Positions 23,393-31,830 of a DNA stretch of 64,000 nt are shown here, piece after piece. Each line of letters begins with the position of its first letter. Within the stretch, counting starts at the first letter, position 1. The stretch comes from Streptomyces peucetius (GTDB taxonomy: Bacteria > Actinomycetota > Actinomycetes > Streptomycetales > Streptomycetaceae): NCBI RefSeq assembly GCF_025854275.1, contig NZ_CP107567.1, positions 3,906,001-3,970,000 on the forward strand, written 5' to 3'. The notes under the pieces were generated by a model, which was not told where the DNA came from, searched no databases, and saw only the letters and a program-made list of their open reading frames with translations. Both the position numbers and the translations under genes were made by a program.

Positions 23393-24768
23393 CTGACACC
23401 GCCACTGCGGCGGGCCTGGACCCGGCCACCCTGCACGACGTCCTCCGGGTGGCCGGGTCCCCCGGCTTCGACCGCTGGAAAGACCAGATCCACCGCACCG
23501 GCGGCTGCTCCGACCCCATCCACCTCACCGGCTGGACCCTCGCCAAAGACCGCACCACCGGCGAGACTCTGCGCCGCTACTCCACCGACACCGAACCGGA
23601 CGGACGGCTCCGCGTCGCCTGCGGCAACCGCCGCGCCTCCCGCTGCCCCACCTGCGCCTACACCTACGCCGGAGACACCTACCACCTCATCCGCGCCGGG
23701 CTCGCGGGCGACGAGTCCAAGGACATCCCCGCCACCGTGCGCGACCACCCGCGCGTCTTCGCCACCCTCACCGCACCCTCGTTCGGCCCGGTCCACAACC
23801 GCCCGGACCGTGGCGTCTGCCGCTGCGGCACCCGCCACCCCGAGGATGATCCCGCCCTGGGCACCGCCATCGACCCGACCACCTACGACTACGCGGGCAC
23901 GGTCCTGTTCAACAACCACGCCGGACAGCTCTGGCAGCGCTTCACCACCCGCCTGCGCCGCGAGATCGCCGCCCGCGCCGGACTCACCCAACGCGAACTC
24001 AAAGACGCCCTGCGCCTCTCGTACGGCAAGGTCGCCGAGTTCCAGAAGCGCGGAGCGATCCACTTCCACGCCGTGATCCGCCTCGACGGACCAGACGGCC
24101 CCGACACCGCCCCGCCGTCCTGGGCCACGGTGCAGCTGCTCGACGACTCCATCCGCGCCGCCGTCGCCCACTCCTACACCTCGATCACCGTCCCGGCCGC
24201 CGGAGACCAGCCCCGCCGGCCTTTCCGCTGGGGCACCCAGCTCGACATCCGACCCGTCAAAGCCTTCGGCGACGGGACGGACATCACCGAACAGGCCGTC
24301 GCCTCCTACGTCGCCAAGTACGCCACCAAAGCCGCCGAGACGACCGGCAGCCTCGACCGACGCATCGGCAACCGGGAAGTACTCGACCTCCTGGACGTGC
24401 CCGACCACCCCCGCCGCCTCATCGAAGCCTGCCTCGACCTCGCACCCCTCTACCCGGATCGGAAGCTGGGCGCCTGGGCTCACATGCTCGGCTTCCGCGG
24501 CCACTTCTCCACCAAATCCCGCCGCTACTCCACCACCCTCGGCGCGCTGCGCCAGATCCGCGCCGACTACCGCGCCGCCCAGGAACACGACGCCCTCGGC
24601 GACCCGGACACCGTCCTCGTCCTCGCCTCCTGGGAGTACGCCGGCCACGGCCACACCCCCGGCGAATCCGCCCTCGCCGCCACCATTGCCCGCGACATCC
24701 AACTCAACCGCGAAACCGCCCGCGAAGCCCTGCAAGACCAACTCGCCCTGGAAGGAGTCACCGCATGA
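23389..24768 (+). CDS. repSA: RepSA-type replication initiator
   Basis: A 459-aa protein from GTG 23389. A Cys-rich N-terminal region (CGNRRASRCPTCAYTYAGDT, CRCGTRH) is followed by the HUH-type segment EFQKRGAIHFHAVIRLD near residue 220 and the downstream VASYVAKYATKAAE. pSAM2 RepSA initiates rolling-circle replication of the excised element; this length and layout fit. The zinc-ribbon gene overlaps its start and xis overlaps its stop (ATGA), forming a rep-xis-int unit. The double-strand origin was not located. Confidence 0.88.
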   Translation: MTDTATAAGLDPATLHDVLRVAGSPGFDRWKDQIHRTGGCSDPIHLTGWTLAKDRTTGETLRRYSTDTEPDGRLRVACGNRRASRCPTCAYTYAGDTYHLIRAGLAGDESKDIPATVRDHPRVFATLTAPSFGPVHNRPDRGVCRCGTRHPEDDPALGTAIDPTTYDYAGTVLFNNHAGQLWQRFTTRLRREIAARAGLTQRELKDALRLSYGKVAEFQKRGAIHFHAVIRLDGPDGPDTAPPSWATVQLLDDSIRAAVAHSYTSITVPAAGDQPRRPFRWGTQLDIRPVKAFGDGTDITEQAVASYVAKYATKAAETTGSLDRRIGNREVLDLLDVPDHPRRLIEACLDLAPLYPDRKLGAWAHMLGFRGHFSTKSRRYSTTLGALRQIRADYRAAQEHDALGDPDTVLVLASWEYAGHGHTPGESALAATIARDIQLNRETAREALQDQLALEGVTA

Positions 24769-24971
24769 CCACCACCGTGATCGAGCGGAAGTGGCACACC
24801 ACCGCTGAGGTCGCCGACATGCTCGGCTTCGGCCTCTCCAAGACCAAGATGCTCGTGCTCACGGGGGAGATCCGCTCCGTGAAGGTCGGCCGCAACCGCC
24901 GCATCCTCCCGGTCTGGGTGGACGAGTACGTCGAGCGCGTCACCACTGACGCCGAAGGGTGGGCTGCATGA
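24765..24971 (+). CDS. xis: Excisionase (MerR-like helix-turn-helix)
   Basis: A 68-aa protein from ATG 24765, overlapping the rep stop. The segment WHTTAEVADMLGFGLSKTKM followed by VKVGRNRRILPVWVDEYV is the winged helix of AICE excisionases, which bend DNA and direct Int toward excision. It overlaps int by 4 bp (ATGA), so both are made together. Confidence 0.88.
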   Translation: MTTTVIERKWHTTAEVADMLGFGLSKTKMLVLTGEIRSVKVGRNRRILPVWVDEYVERVTTDAEGWAA

Positions 24972-26194
24972 GCGGCAAGCGCGGCAACGGGGAAGGCTCC
25001 ATCTACCCCTACAAGAACGGCTACGCGGCCTACGTCTGGGTCACCAAGCCGGACGGCAAGCGGGCCCGGAAGTACGCCTACGGCAAGACCCGCGAAGAGG
25101 TCCACGACAAGTGGCTCAAGCTCCACGCCGAAGCGAAGAAGGGCCCGGTGCAGACCGCGCACCGGACGCTCGCCGCTTTCCTCGCCTACTGGCTGGACTC
25201 AATCGTGAAGCCCAACCTCGCCCCGCTGTCGTACGTCTCGTACGAGGGGTACGTACGGCTCTACATCGGCCCGTACCTCGGTGCGAAGCGGCTGGACAAG
25301 CTGACTGTGCGGGACGTGCGCGAGTGGCTGACGAAACTGGCGACCGTCTGCCAGTGCTGCGCCCAGGGCAAGGACGCGAAGCGGGAGCCCAACCGCCGTA
25401 AGTGCTGCGCGGTCGGGGACTGCTGCGAGTCGTACCCGTCCCGGCGGGTGATCCAGGGTTCCCGCGATGCGCTGCGGGCCGCGCTCACCCATGCGGTCGC
25501 CGAGGAGGAGATCAGCAAGAACGTGGCCTCCCTGGTGAAGGTGCCCAAGCCCCGCCGCCGCCGGATCAAGCCCTGGTCGGTCGCCGAGGCGGGCCAGTTC
25601 CTCACCGACGCCGCTGCCCGCGATGACCACCTCTTCGCGGCCTGGGTGCTCGTGCTCTGCCTCGGGCTGCGCCGGGGGGAGGTGTTGGGCCTGACGTGGA
25701 AGTCCGTCGACTTCGAGACCGGGGAGCTGTACGTCGACCACCAGATCCAGCGCGCCGGGCGTCAGATCCTCCACCGGGAGACCAAGACCGAGGACTCCGA
25801 CGACTTCCTGCCCCTGCCGGCACTCTGCCTCAAGGCCCTACGGATGCGCCGCGCCCAGCAGCTCGGAGACCGGAAGGCTGCCGGGGAGCTCTGGCAGGAC
25901 ACTCACGGACTGATCTTCACCACGAAGTACGGCACCCCGATCGAGCCGGGCAACCTCACCCGTATGTTCGCCCTTCGGGCCTGCCGCGCCGGTCTGCGGG
26001 CAATCCCGCTGCGGAACACCCGGCACACGTGCAGTTCGCTCCTGGTCGCCCTCAAGGTCCACCCGAAGGTGGCACAGCGCATCCTGCGGCACTCGCAGAT
26101 CGCCATGACGATGGAGGTCTACGCCGAAGCGAGCGAGGAAGCTGTACGGGCCGCGATCGGCAAGCTGTCCGACGCGATGGGCGGTACCGGCTGA
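24968..26194 (+). CDS. int: Tyrosine site-specific integrase of the AICE
   Basis: A 408-aa integrase from ATG 24968. An arm-binding N-terminus (GNGEGSIYPYKNGYAAYVWV), a core-binding domain with a Cys-rich insert (CQCCAQGKDAKREPN, KCCAVGDCCES) found in several AICE integrases, and the catalytic domain follow in order. Catalytic boxes: Arg in LCLGLRRGEVLGL, RNTRHTCSS, ILRHSQIAMT, and the Tyr in MEVYAEAS. The usual His of the HxxR box is Arg here (RNTR). The gene ends about 90 bp before tRNA-Arg(ACG), its presumed target, with a TGCTGTACT direct repeat between. Confidence 0.92.
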   Translation: MSGKRGNGEGSIYPYKNGYAAYVWVTKPDGKRARKYAYGKTREEVHDKWLKLHAEAKKGPVQTAHRTLAAFLAYWLDSIVKPNLAPLSYVSYEGYVRLYIGPYLGAKRLDKLTVRDVREWLTKLATVCQCCAQGKDAKREPNRRKCCAVGDCCESYPSRRVIQGSRDALRAALTHAVAEEEISKNVASLVKVPKPRRRRIKPWSVAEAGQFLTDAAARDDHLFAAWVLVLCLGLRRGEVLGLTWKSVDFETGELYVDHQIQRAGRQILHRETKTEDSDDFLPLPALCLKALRMRRAQQLGDRKAAGELWQDTHGLIFTTKYGTPIEPGNLTRMFALRACRAGLRAIPLRNTRHTCSSLLVALKVHPKVAQRILRHSQIAMTMEVYAEASEEAVRAAIGKLSDAMGGTG

Positions 26195-26210
26195 CAGCAG
26201 TCGGCGCGGT

Positions 26211-26231
26211 TGCTGTACTTCTCTGCTGTAC
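26211..26231. repeat. TGCTGTACT direct repeat beside int (arm-type sites)
   Basis: TGCTGTACT-TCTC-TGCTGTAC, a 13-bp period, lies between the int stop and the tRNA-Arg att site. The same repeat (TGCTGTACT-CCAC-TGCTGTACT) lies at 38971-38992 inside the tRNA-Ser island, supporting a role as integrase arm-binding sites. Confidence 0.6.
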
Positions 26232-26243
26232 GCCCCAACGCGA

Positions 26244-26272
26244 GAGGCCCCCGGATCATCTCCGGGGGCCTC
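26244..26272. terminator. Terminator between int and tRNA-Arg
   Basis: GAGGCCCCCGGA and TCCGGGGGCCTC form a perfect 12-bp stem with a 5-nt loop; usable from both sides. Confidence 0.82.
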
Positions 26273-26282
26273 TGGCCTGCTG

Positions 26283-26355
26283 TGCACTCGGCAGGATTCG
26301 AACCTGCAACCTTCTGATCCGTAGTCAGATGCTCTATCCGTTAAGCTACGAGTGC
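26283..26355 (-). tRNA. tRNA-Arg(ACG), AICE attachment site
   Basis: On the minus strand a full cloverleaf is readable: acceptor GCACTCG/CGAGTGC, D-arm GCTTAACGGATAGAGC, anticodon loop CTACGGA (ACG) and T-arm GCAGGTTCGAATCCTGC. CCA is not encoded. The int gene lies on its 3' side, consistent with the AICE having integrated in the 3' half and rebuilt the tRNA. Confidence 0.93.
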
Positions 26356-26499
26356 TTGTGCTTCCCGGGCTTTTCTGCCCGGTCGGCGTTGCGGGAACAA
26401 CATTACATGACCTGCGCCGCGACGCGAAATCCATTAGCCACACCCCGTCTGACCTGCACAAACACCCGAACGAGTGCATGTGCGCGGGCCCCGGGAACG

Positions 26500-26533
26500 A
26501 CCGAAGCCCCGGCCGGATGGCCGGGGCTTCGGT
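26500..26533. terminator. Terminator of tRNA-Ser(GCT)
   Basis: ACCGAAGCCCCGGCC pairs perfectly with GGCCGGGGCTTCGGT around a GGAT loop, just past the 3' end of the minus-strand tRNA. Confidence 0.85.
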
Positions 26534-26543
26534 GATCAGCTGG

Positions 26544-26634
26544 CGGAGGCGGAGGGATTTGAACCCTCGATGGGCTTTAAGACCCAAACCGCATTAGCAG
26601 TGCGGCGCCATAGACCGGACTAGGCGACGCCTCC
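26544..26634 (-). tRNA. tRNA-Ser(GCT)
   Basis: Class II tRNA on the minus strand: acceptor GGAGGCG/CGCCTCC, anticodon loop CTGCTAA (GCT), long variable arm and T-arm GAGGGTTCAAATCCCTC. CCA is encoded at 26541-26543. Confidence 0.93.
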
Positions 26635-26836
26635 AGCACACCCGCGCGTGCGGATGTTGCGTGCAGATGATGACACAGCCCAGTGGCGTGTCACCAATCG
26701 CCGTCCACGGTACTAGGCACCGGGGCCGGAGAGCAAAGCATCTGCGGTTGCGCAACGCCGCGGCGTGAGCAGCGTTAGACATGCCGGGGGCCGGTCGCGG
26801 CCCCCGGCCGGAGACCGATGACCTTCAGGAGCCCCC

Positions 26837-27283
26837 ATGCTTCGCAGCCTCGCCCTCACCGCCACCGCGTCCGCCGCCGCGCTGGCCGCGGCCGTGCCCG
26901 CCACGGCAGCCGCCGCGTCGCCGCTGCCCCTCCCCCTGCCGCTGCTGGAGAGAACCGACCGGCTGACCGTGATCGTCTCCGCGACGGGCAACACCCGGAC
27001 GGACGGCAGGTACGAGCTGGAGTGCAACCCCGACGGCGGGACGCACCCGGTGGCCGAGGCGGCATGCGACCGGCTCGAGGAGCTCTCCCAGGGGCAGCAG
27101 GACCCGTTCGCCCCGGTGCCGACGGAACGGATGTGCACCCAGCAGTCCGGCGGGCCGGCCACCGCGCGGGTCACCGGAACATGGCAGGGACGGCACGTCG
27201 ACGCCACCTTCAACCGGAGCAACGGTTGCGAGATCTCACGCTGGCAGACCCTCGAGCCGGTACTGCCGAACACCCGGTCATAG
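26837..27283 (+). CDS. Subtilisin-inhibitor-like (SSI) secreted protein
   Basis: A 148-aa precursor from ATG 26837 with a signal peptide (hydrophobic core ALTATASAAALAAAVPATA, likely cut after AAAA/AAAS near residue 27). The mature part has the SSI pattern: LECNPDGGTHPVAEAACDRL, then MCTQQSGG and VTGTWQGRHVDATFNRSNGC, with four Cys forming the two disulfides. SSI proteins inhibit extracellular subtilisin-like proteases, with specificity set by P1. By alignment with classic SSI (MCPM/V) the P1 residue here is Gln. Monocistronic, downstream of the tRNA pair. Confidence 0.88.
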   Translation: MLRSLALTATASAAALAAAVPATAAAASPLPLPLPLLERTDRLTVIVSATGNTRTDGRYELECNPDGGTHPVAEAACDRLEELSQGQQDPFAPVPTERMCTQQSGGPATARVTGTWQGRHVDATFNRSNGCEISRWQTLEPVLPNTRS

Positions 27284-27452
27284 ACCGACGGCGCAAGCCA
27301 TGCGCACACAACCTTGGTGAGAGCTCCCCCTCATCCGCCGTCCCGGCCACCGTCACTGCCCTTAGACTCCCTTCAGTGACAGGCCGAGGCCCGAGGGGCA
27401 GGATGGGACAGGCCGTCCGCAATACGCAGTGGGTCAGGGAGGAACCGTCGTC

Positions 27453-30400
27453 GTGAGCAGCAGGCCATCCCGAGGCGCTGCTCGCCTCGCAGCCATACTC
27501 GACGCCCTCCCGGACGGGCTCGTCCTCGTCAACGCCAACGGCACGGTCGTCAACGCCAACACCATCGCGCTCGAGCTGTTCGAGACGCCGGGCACAGCCC
27601 TGGTCGGACGTGGTCTGCTCGATCTGCTGCCCGAGTTCGACTCCCGGCTGATCCCGGGCTCGATGCGCCGGCCCGACGCCGCCGACCACCGGGGGCGTAC
27701 GAAGCCCACCCGCATGATCGCGCGGCGCACGGACGGCGGCGAGTTCCCCGTCGAGGTGACCAGCGCGAGCCTGGAGGACGGGCGCGAGGCCTACGACTCG
27801 TACAACGCGTACACCGGCGACGAGCTGCTGATGCTGGTGGTCCGGGACCTGTCGGGCACCGTGGACACCGAGGCCGAGCTGGCGCGTTCGCAGCGGCAGA
27901 CGGAGATGATCCTCCGCGCCGCGTCCGAGGGCGTCGTGGGCACGGACACCGACGGGCGGGTCGTGCTCGTCAACCCGGCCGCCGCGCAGATCCTCGGCTT
28001 CCGCGCCAGCGACCTGGGCGGCCAGGAGCTGCACCCGCTGATCCTCCACTCGCGGGCGGACGGCGAGCCGTTCCCGTACGCGGAGTCGCCGCTGGCCGAC
28101 ACCCTCAAGTCCGGGCGCAAACACCGGGTGCGCGGCCAGGTGCTCTGGTCGAAGAGCGGTGAAAAGGTCTCCGTGGACCTGACGACCGCACCGGTCCGCG
28201 ACGGCGACCAGCTCGTCGGTGCGGTGATGACCTTCACCGACCGCCGGCCGTACGAGGAGCAGGCACGGAAGCACGCCGCGGAGCTCGCGGAGACCACGGA
28301 GAGGCTCACCACCGAGCTCGCGGAAACGACTGAGCGGCTCACCACCGAACTCGAAGCCGTGACCGAGCGGCTCACGGCCGAGCTCAGTGCCACGCGGGAG
28401 CAGTACGAGGCCGAACTCGCCGACAAGGCGGACCGCTACACCGCCGCGCTGGAGAGCGGCGACGAGCGGTACGCCGAGCTGACCGCCCGGCACGCCCAGC
28501 TGACCGCCGTGCTGGGGGAGTCGCTGCGCGGCCCGCTGGAGCAGCTGCGCTCCGAGTTGGGCGCGCTGGCGGCCGACCCGGCCGGGCAGCTGTGGCCGGA
28601 GGCGAACCAGATCCTGCACCATCTGGCCGCCGGTTACGCCCGGATGACGACGCTTGTCGACAATGTGCTCGGCTACCAGCGGCTCGATACGGGCGCCGAG
28701 CAGCTCTCGAAGTCCACCGTGCTGCTCGACGCGGTCGTGACGGCCGGCGTCGAGGGCGCGATCGAACTCATCGGGCCGGGACGGGCACAGTTCGCCGTGC
28801 ACGCGCCCCCGATCGAGGCCGAGGTCGACGGAGCCCGACTGGCCACGGCACTCGCGCACCTGGTCGCGGACGTGGTCGGCGTCGACTCGACAGGCAAGGC
28901 CAAGCTGCCGCCCGGTGGCGGATACGTGGACTCGACCGTCGTGGTCGCGGCCGCCCAGCGCGGCGACGTCGTACGGATCGAGGTGCGCGGGCCGTTCGCG
29001 GGTGGCGACCCGGTGCACGAGCCGATCGTGCGCGGGATCGTACGGGCCCACGGCGGTGTGCTGCAGACGCACGAGGTGCCGGGCATGACCGGCAGCGCGT
29101 ACGTGCTCGAGGTGCCGCTCGGAGAGGGAGCCGGGGCCGTCGCGCCTCCCGCGCCCGACGCCGGCCGGATGCCCGCCCTGCCCGCCCAGCAGTCGTCCGA
29201 GCCGTCCGGCCCCGTTGCGGTCGCGGCGGCGCCCGCCGGCCCCGTGGCGGTCGCCGCGAACGCCACGAGCGGTGGCGGTGGCCGGCGACGGGCACGTCGC
29301 GCCTCCACGGACGCCTTCCTGGAGAGCCCCGTGGCCATGGAGGACCCGATGGCGGCGCCGCCGACCGGGCGGCGCCGCGCGGCACAACAGCCGGACGCGG
29401 AGCTCATTCCCGCCCAGGACACCGGCAGGAGCACGGACAGGCGCACGGGCGAGCGCACAGGCAACAGCGGTGGGACCGGACGCCGGCGCGGCCGCCCCAG
29501 CCCGGCCGAGAACTCCGCCGTGGCCCTGCAGCCCGCGGAGGGCTCCGTGGTGACGGCCGCAGAAGGCGTCGGCGGGCGGGCCGCGCTCGGGGAGACCGTG
29601 CCGCCGCAGGGCGTGCCGGTCGACGTCCACGGCATCCAGTCCGCGCCGTCGGCGCGGCGTGCGCGCAGGGCCGTGGAGAGCGGTCTGCCCAGGCCGTCCG
29701 AGCCCCAGAACGCGCTGACCAGCCAGAACGCGCAGGAGCCCCAGGGAGCACGGGAAACCCCGGACACCCCGGACACCCCGAACATGCAGCCCCAGCCGCA
29801 GCACCTGCCGCAGCCCACCGGCCGGCGGGCCAGGCGGGCGCTGGCAGCGGCTCCGGTCGAGGTCGAGAGCGGGGCGCCGCGCACGGCGTTCGCCCTTCCG
29901 CCCGCGGAGGCCGACAGGGCACCTGCCGGAGCGGCCGCGGCCGATTCCACGGCGGAGCGGCACGACGCCGTGGCCGGTGACCCGGACACCCGGCACCACA
30001 CACCGCCGCAGCAGCACCCGGTTCCGACGGGGCGCAGGCGCGCCCGCAACCAGGCGCAGCCTCCCGTACAGCCCCAGCCGCAGGACTCCGCCGAGGCGCC
30101 GGCGGGTCCGGCCGGGCCGGCTGCTCACGTCCCACACCCGGCTGCCGGTCCCGTGGACCAGGGGCAGGACGGCGGCACGGGCGGCACCGGCACGTCAGCC
30201 GCACCCGCCGCCGCGAGGCCGGTCTCCGACACCGGGTCCGTATCGCTGCCTCTGCCGCCCGCGGCACCGGTCCCTGCCGAGCCGCAGGCCCCGGCCGAGG
30301 CACCGGTGCCGGTACAGGCCGAGGCGCACGAGCAGCCGCAGCCCCTGCCGCAGCCGCAGCCACAGCCGCATGCGGAAGAGGCCCCGCAGCCCGCAGCGGA

Positions 30401-31574
30401 GACGCCCCGGCCGGCGGTCGCGCGGGTCGCGCAGCCCCTGCCCGAGGAGCAGCCGGTGCCGGCCGACTCCACACAGGGCCGTGCCTTCAGCGTGCGCACC
30501 CTGGGGCAGGGCGTGCCCTTCGCCCAGCACCTCACGCAGCAGCAGAACCAGACGCTCGGATCGGGCCGCCGCAGGAAACTGGGCACGCGTCCGGACGCCG
30601 AACCTCCCGAGCCCACCGGCCGCGCCCACCCGCAGCCCACGGCCGCGCCCACGCCCGCCCCGGTGCCGCCCGCCGCGCAGCAGAGCGGCCCCCGGCTGCC
30701 CGCGGACCTGGTGGACAGCCGCTCGGAGGGCCGGGCCTACGCGATAGGAGCCCCGGACGAGGGCGCGGAGGGGCCGGAGCCGCTCGACGGACCCGGCGGC
30801 GCGGTCGAGGTGGCCAACCGGCCGCAGCCGCAGCCCGTGGACGACGAACTGCCCCCGGAGCCGCTGGACAACCCGCGCCGGCTTCTGGTGTGGCCGGCTC
30901 CCGACGTCTCCACCCAGCAGGCGCTGAGCAACCGCGGCTACCGGCCCGTGGTCGTGCATTCGCGCGAGGAGGTCGACGCGCAGATCGCGGCGTTCCCCGC
31001 CGCGCTGTTCGTGGACCCTCTCACCGGGCCGATCACCAGGACCGCCCTTCAGTCCCTGCGCCAGGCCGCCGTCGCCGCCGAGGTTCCGGTGCTGGTGACC
31101 GCGGGTCTCGGGCAGGCCACGCGGGAGGCCGCGTACGGCGCCGATCCGGCCGTACTGCTCAAGGCGCTGGCGCCACGCGACAGCGAGCAGCACCCGTCGC
31201 GCGTGCTGCTGATCGAGGAGCACGAGGAGATCGCCCTCGCGCTGACGTCCACGCTCGAGCGGCGCGGTATGCAGGTGGCGCGGGCCGGGGCCGACGCGGA
31301 CGCGGTCACCCTCGCCACGCAGATGCGGCCGAACCTCGTGGTGATGGACCTGATGCAGGTGCGCCGCCGGCGCGCCGGGATCATCGACTGGCTGCGCGCG
31401 AACGGCCAGTTGAACCGTACTCCGCTGGTCGTCTACACCTCGGCCGGCCTCGACCCGGCCGAGCTGCCACGACTGTCGTCGGGGGAGACGGTGCTCTTCC
31501 TCGCGGAGCGCTCGACGAGCAACGAGGTGCAGGCGCGCATCGTGGACCTGCTGGCGAAGATCGGCACCAACTGA
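27453..31574 (+). CDS. PAS-PAS-pseudokinase-receiver multidomain signalling protein
   Basis: A 1373-aa protein from GTG 27453 (GGGAGGA upstream). Two PAS domains occupy about residues 10-140 and 150-260. A coiled coil of TERLTTELAE-like repeats (about 265-350) leads to a kinase-like core whose dimerisation helix reads GESLRGPLEQL, without the phosphoacceptor His of SHELRTPL-type motifs. The ATPase region (RIEVRGPF, RAHGGVLQTHEVPG) is also degenerate. A ~500-residue Pro/Gln/Ala-rich linker follows, then two receiver-like domains, the last with VVMDLM (Asp) and VVYTSAG. It is likely a cytoplasmic scaffold or pseudokinase. The antisense frame over its middle is a shadow. Confidence 0.82.
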   Translation: MSSRPSRGAARLAAILDALPDGLVLVNANGTVVNANTIALELFETPGTALVGRGLLDLLPEFDSRLIPGSMRRPDAADHRGRTKPTRMIARRTDGGEFPVEVTSASLEDGREAYDSYNAYTGDELLMLVVRDLSGTVDTEAELARSQRQTEMILRAASEGVVGTDTDGRVVLVNPAAAQILGFRASDLGGQELHPLILHSRADGEPFPYAESPLADTLKSGRKHRVRGQVLWSKSGEKVSVDLTTAPVRDGDQLVGAVMTFTDRRPYEEQARKHAAELAETTERLTTELAETTERLTTELEAVTERLTAELSATREQYEAELADKADRYTAALESGDERYAELTARHAQLTAVLGESLRGPLEQLRSELGALAADPAGQLWPEANQILHHLAAGYARMTTLVDNVLGYQRLDTGAEQLSKSTVLLDAVVTAGVEGAIELIGPGRAQFAVHAPPIEAEVDGARLATALAHLVADVVGVDSTGKAKLPPGGGYVDSTVVVAAAQRGDVVRIEVRGPFAGGDPVHEPIVRGIVRAHGGVLQTHEVPGMTGSAYVLEVPLGEGAGAVAPPAPDAGRMPALPAQQSSEPSGPVAVAAAPAGPVAVAANATSGGGGRRRARRASTDAFLESPVAMEDPMAAPPTGRRRAAQQPDAELIPAQDTGRSTDRRTGERTGNSGGTGRRRGRPSPAENSAVALQPAEGSVVTAAEGVGGRAALGETVPPQGVPVDVHGIQSAPSARRARRAVESGLPRPSEPQNALTSQNAQEPQGARETPDTPDTPNMQPQPQHLPQPTGRRARRALAAAPVEVESGAPRTAFALPPAEADRAPAGAAAADSTAERHDAVAGDPDTRHHTPPQQHPVPTGRRRARNQAQPPVQPQPQDSAEAPAGPAGPAAHVPHPAAGPVDQGQDGGTGGTGTSAAPAAARPVSDTGSVSLPLPPAAPVPAEPQAPAEAPVPVQAEAHEQPQPLPQPQPQPHAEEAPQPAAETPRPAVARVAQPLPEEQPVPADSTQGRAFSVRTLGQGVPFAQHLTQQQNQTLGSGRRRKLGTRPDAEPPEPTGRAHPQPTAAPTPAPVPPAAQQSGPRLPADLVDSRSEGRAYAIGAPDEGAEGPEPLDGPGGAVEVANRPQPQPVDDELPPEPLDNPRRLLVWPAPDVSTQQALSNRGYRPVVVHSREEVDAQIAAFPAALFVDPLTGPITRTALQSLRQAAVAAEVPVLVTAGLGQATREAAYGADPAVLLKALAPRDSEQHPSRVLLIEEHEEIALALTSTLERRGMQVARAGADADAVTLATQMRPNLVVMDLMQVRRRRAGIIDWLRANGQLNRTPLVVYTSAGLDPAELPRLSSGETVLFLAERSTSNEVQARIVDLLAKIGTN

Positions 31575-31590
31575 GGTCCTCGGGGACGCC

Positions 31591-31755
31591 GCAGAACGGC
31601 GCAGGGCGGCGAACGCCGACCGGGCAGCCGCAGAACGGCGCAGGGCGGCGAACGCCGACCGGGCAGCCGCAGAACGGCGCAGGGCGGCGAACGCCGACCG
31701 GGCAGCCGCAGAACGGCGGAGGGCGGCCGGGCAGGCGCAGAACGGCGGAGGCTCG
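31591..31755. repeat. 39-bp tandem repeat array
   Basis: Three exact 39-bp units (each starting GCAGAACGGCGCAGGGCGGC; 31591, 31630, 31669) and two shorter degenerate units follow the stop codon of the signalling gene. It lies between two convergent genes, just before a shared terminator. The unit contains no palindromic repeat/spacer structure and is not a CRISPR. Confidence 0.88.
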
Positions 31756-31775
31756 GGAAGCCTCCGGAACGGCGA

Positions 31776-31801
31776 GGGCCGGCGGTCGTGACCGCCGGCC
31801 C
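31776..31801. terminator. Bidirectional terminator
   Basis: GGGCCGGCGGTC-GT-GACCGCCGGCCC, a perfect 12-bp stem between convergent genes. Confidence 0.85.
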
Positions 31802-31830
31802 CTCTTCCGTTTCCGTCAGTGCGCCGTCGG

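Noticed and set aside
27210..30137. A 975-codon open frame on the minus strand
   Set aside because: It is antisense to the Pro/Gln-rich signalling gene; the long openness comes from high third-position GC. No family signature, and the plus-strand frame carries clear PAS and receiver domains.
31591..31755. Possible CRISPR array
   Set aside because: Units are contiguous 39-bp tandem repeats with no spacers and no cas genes nearby.
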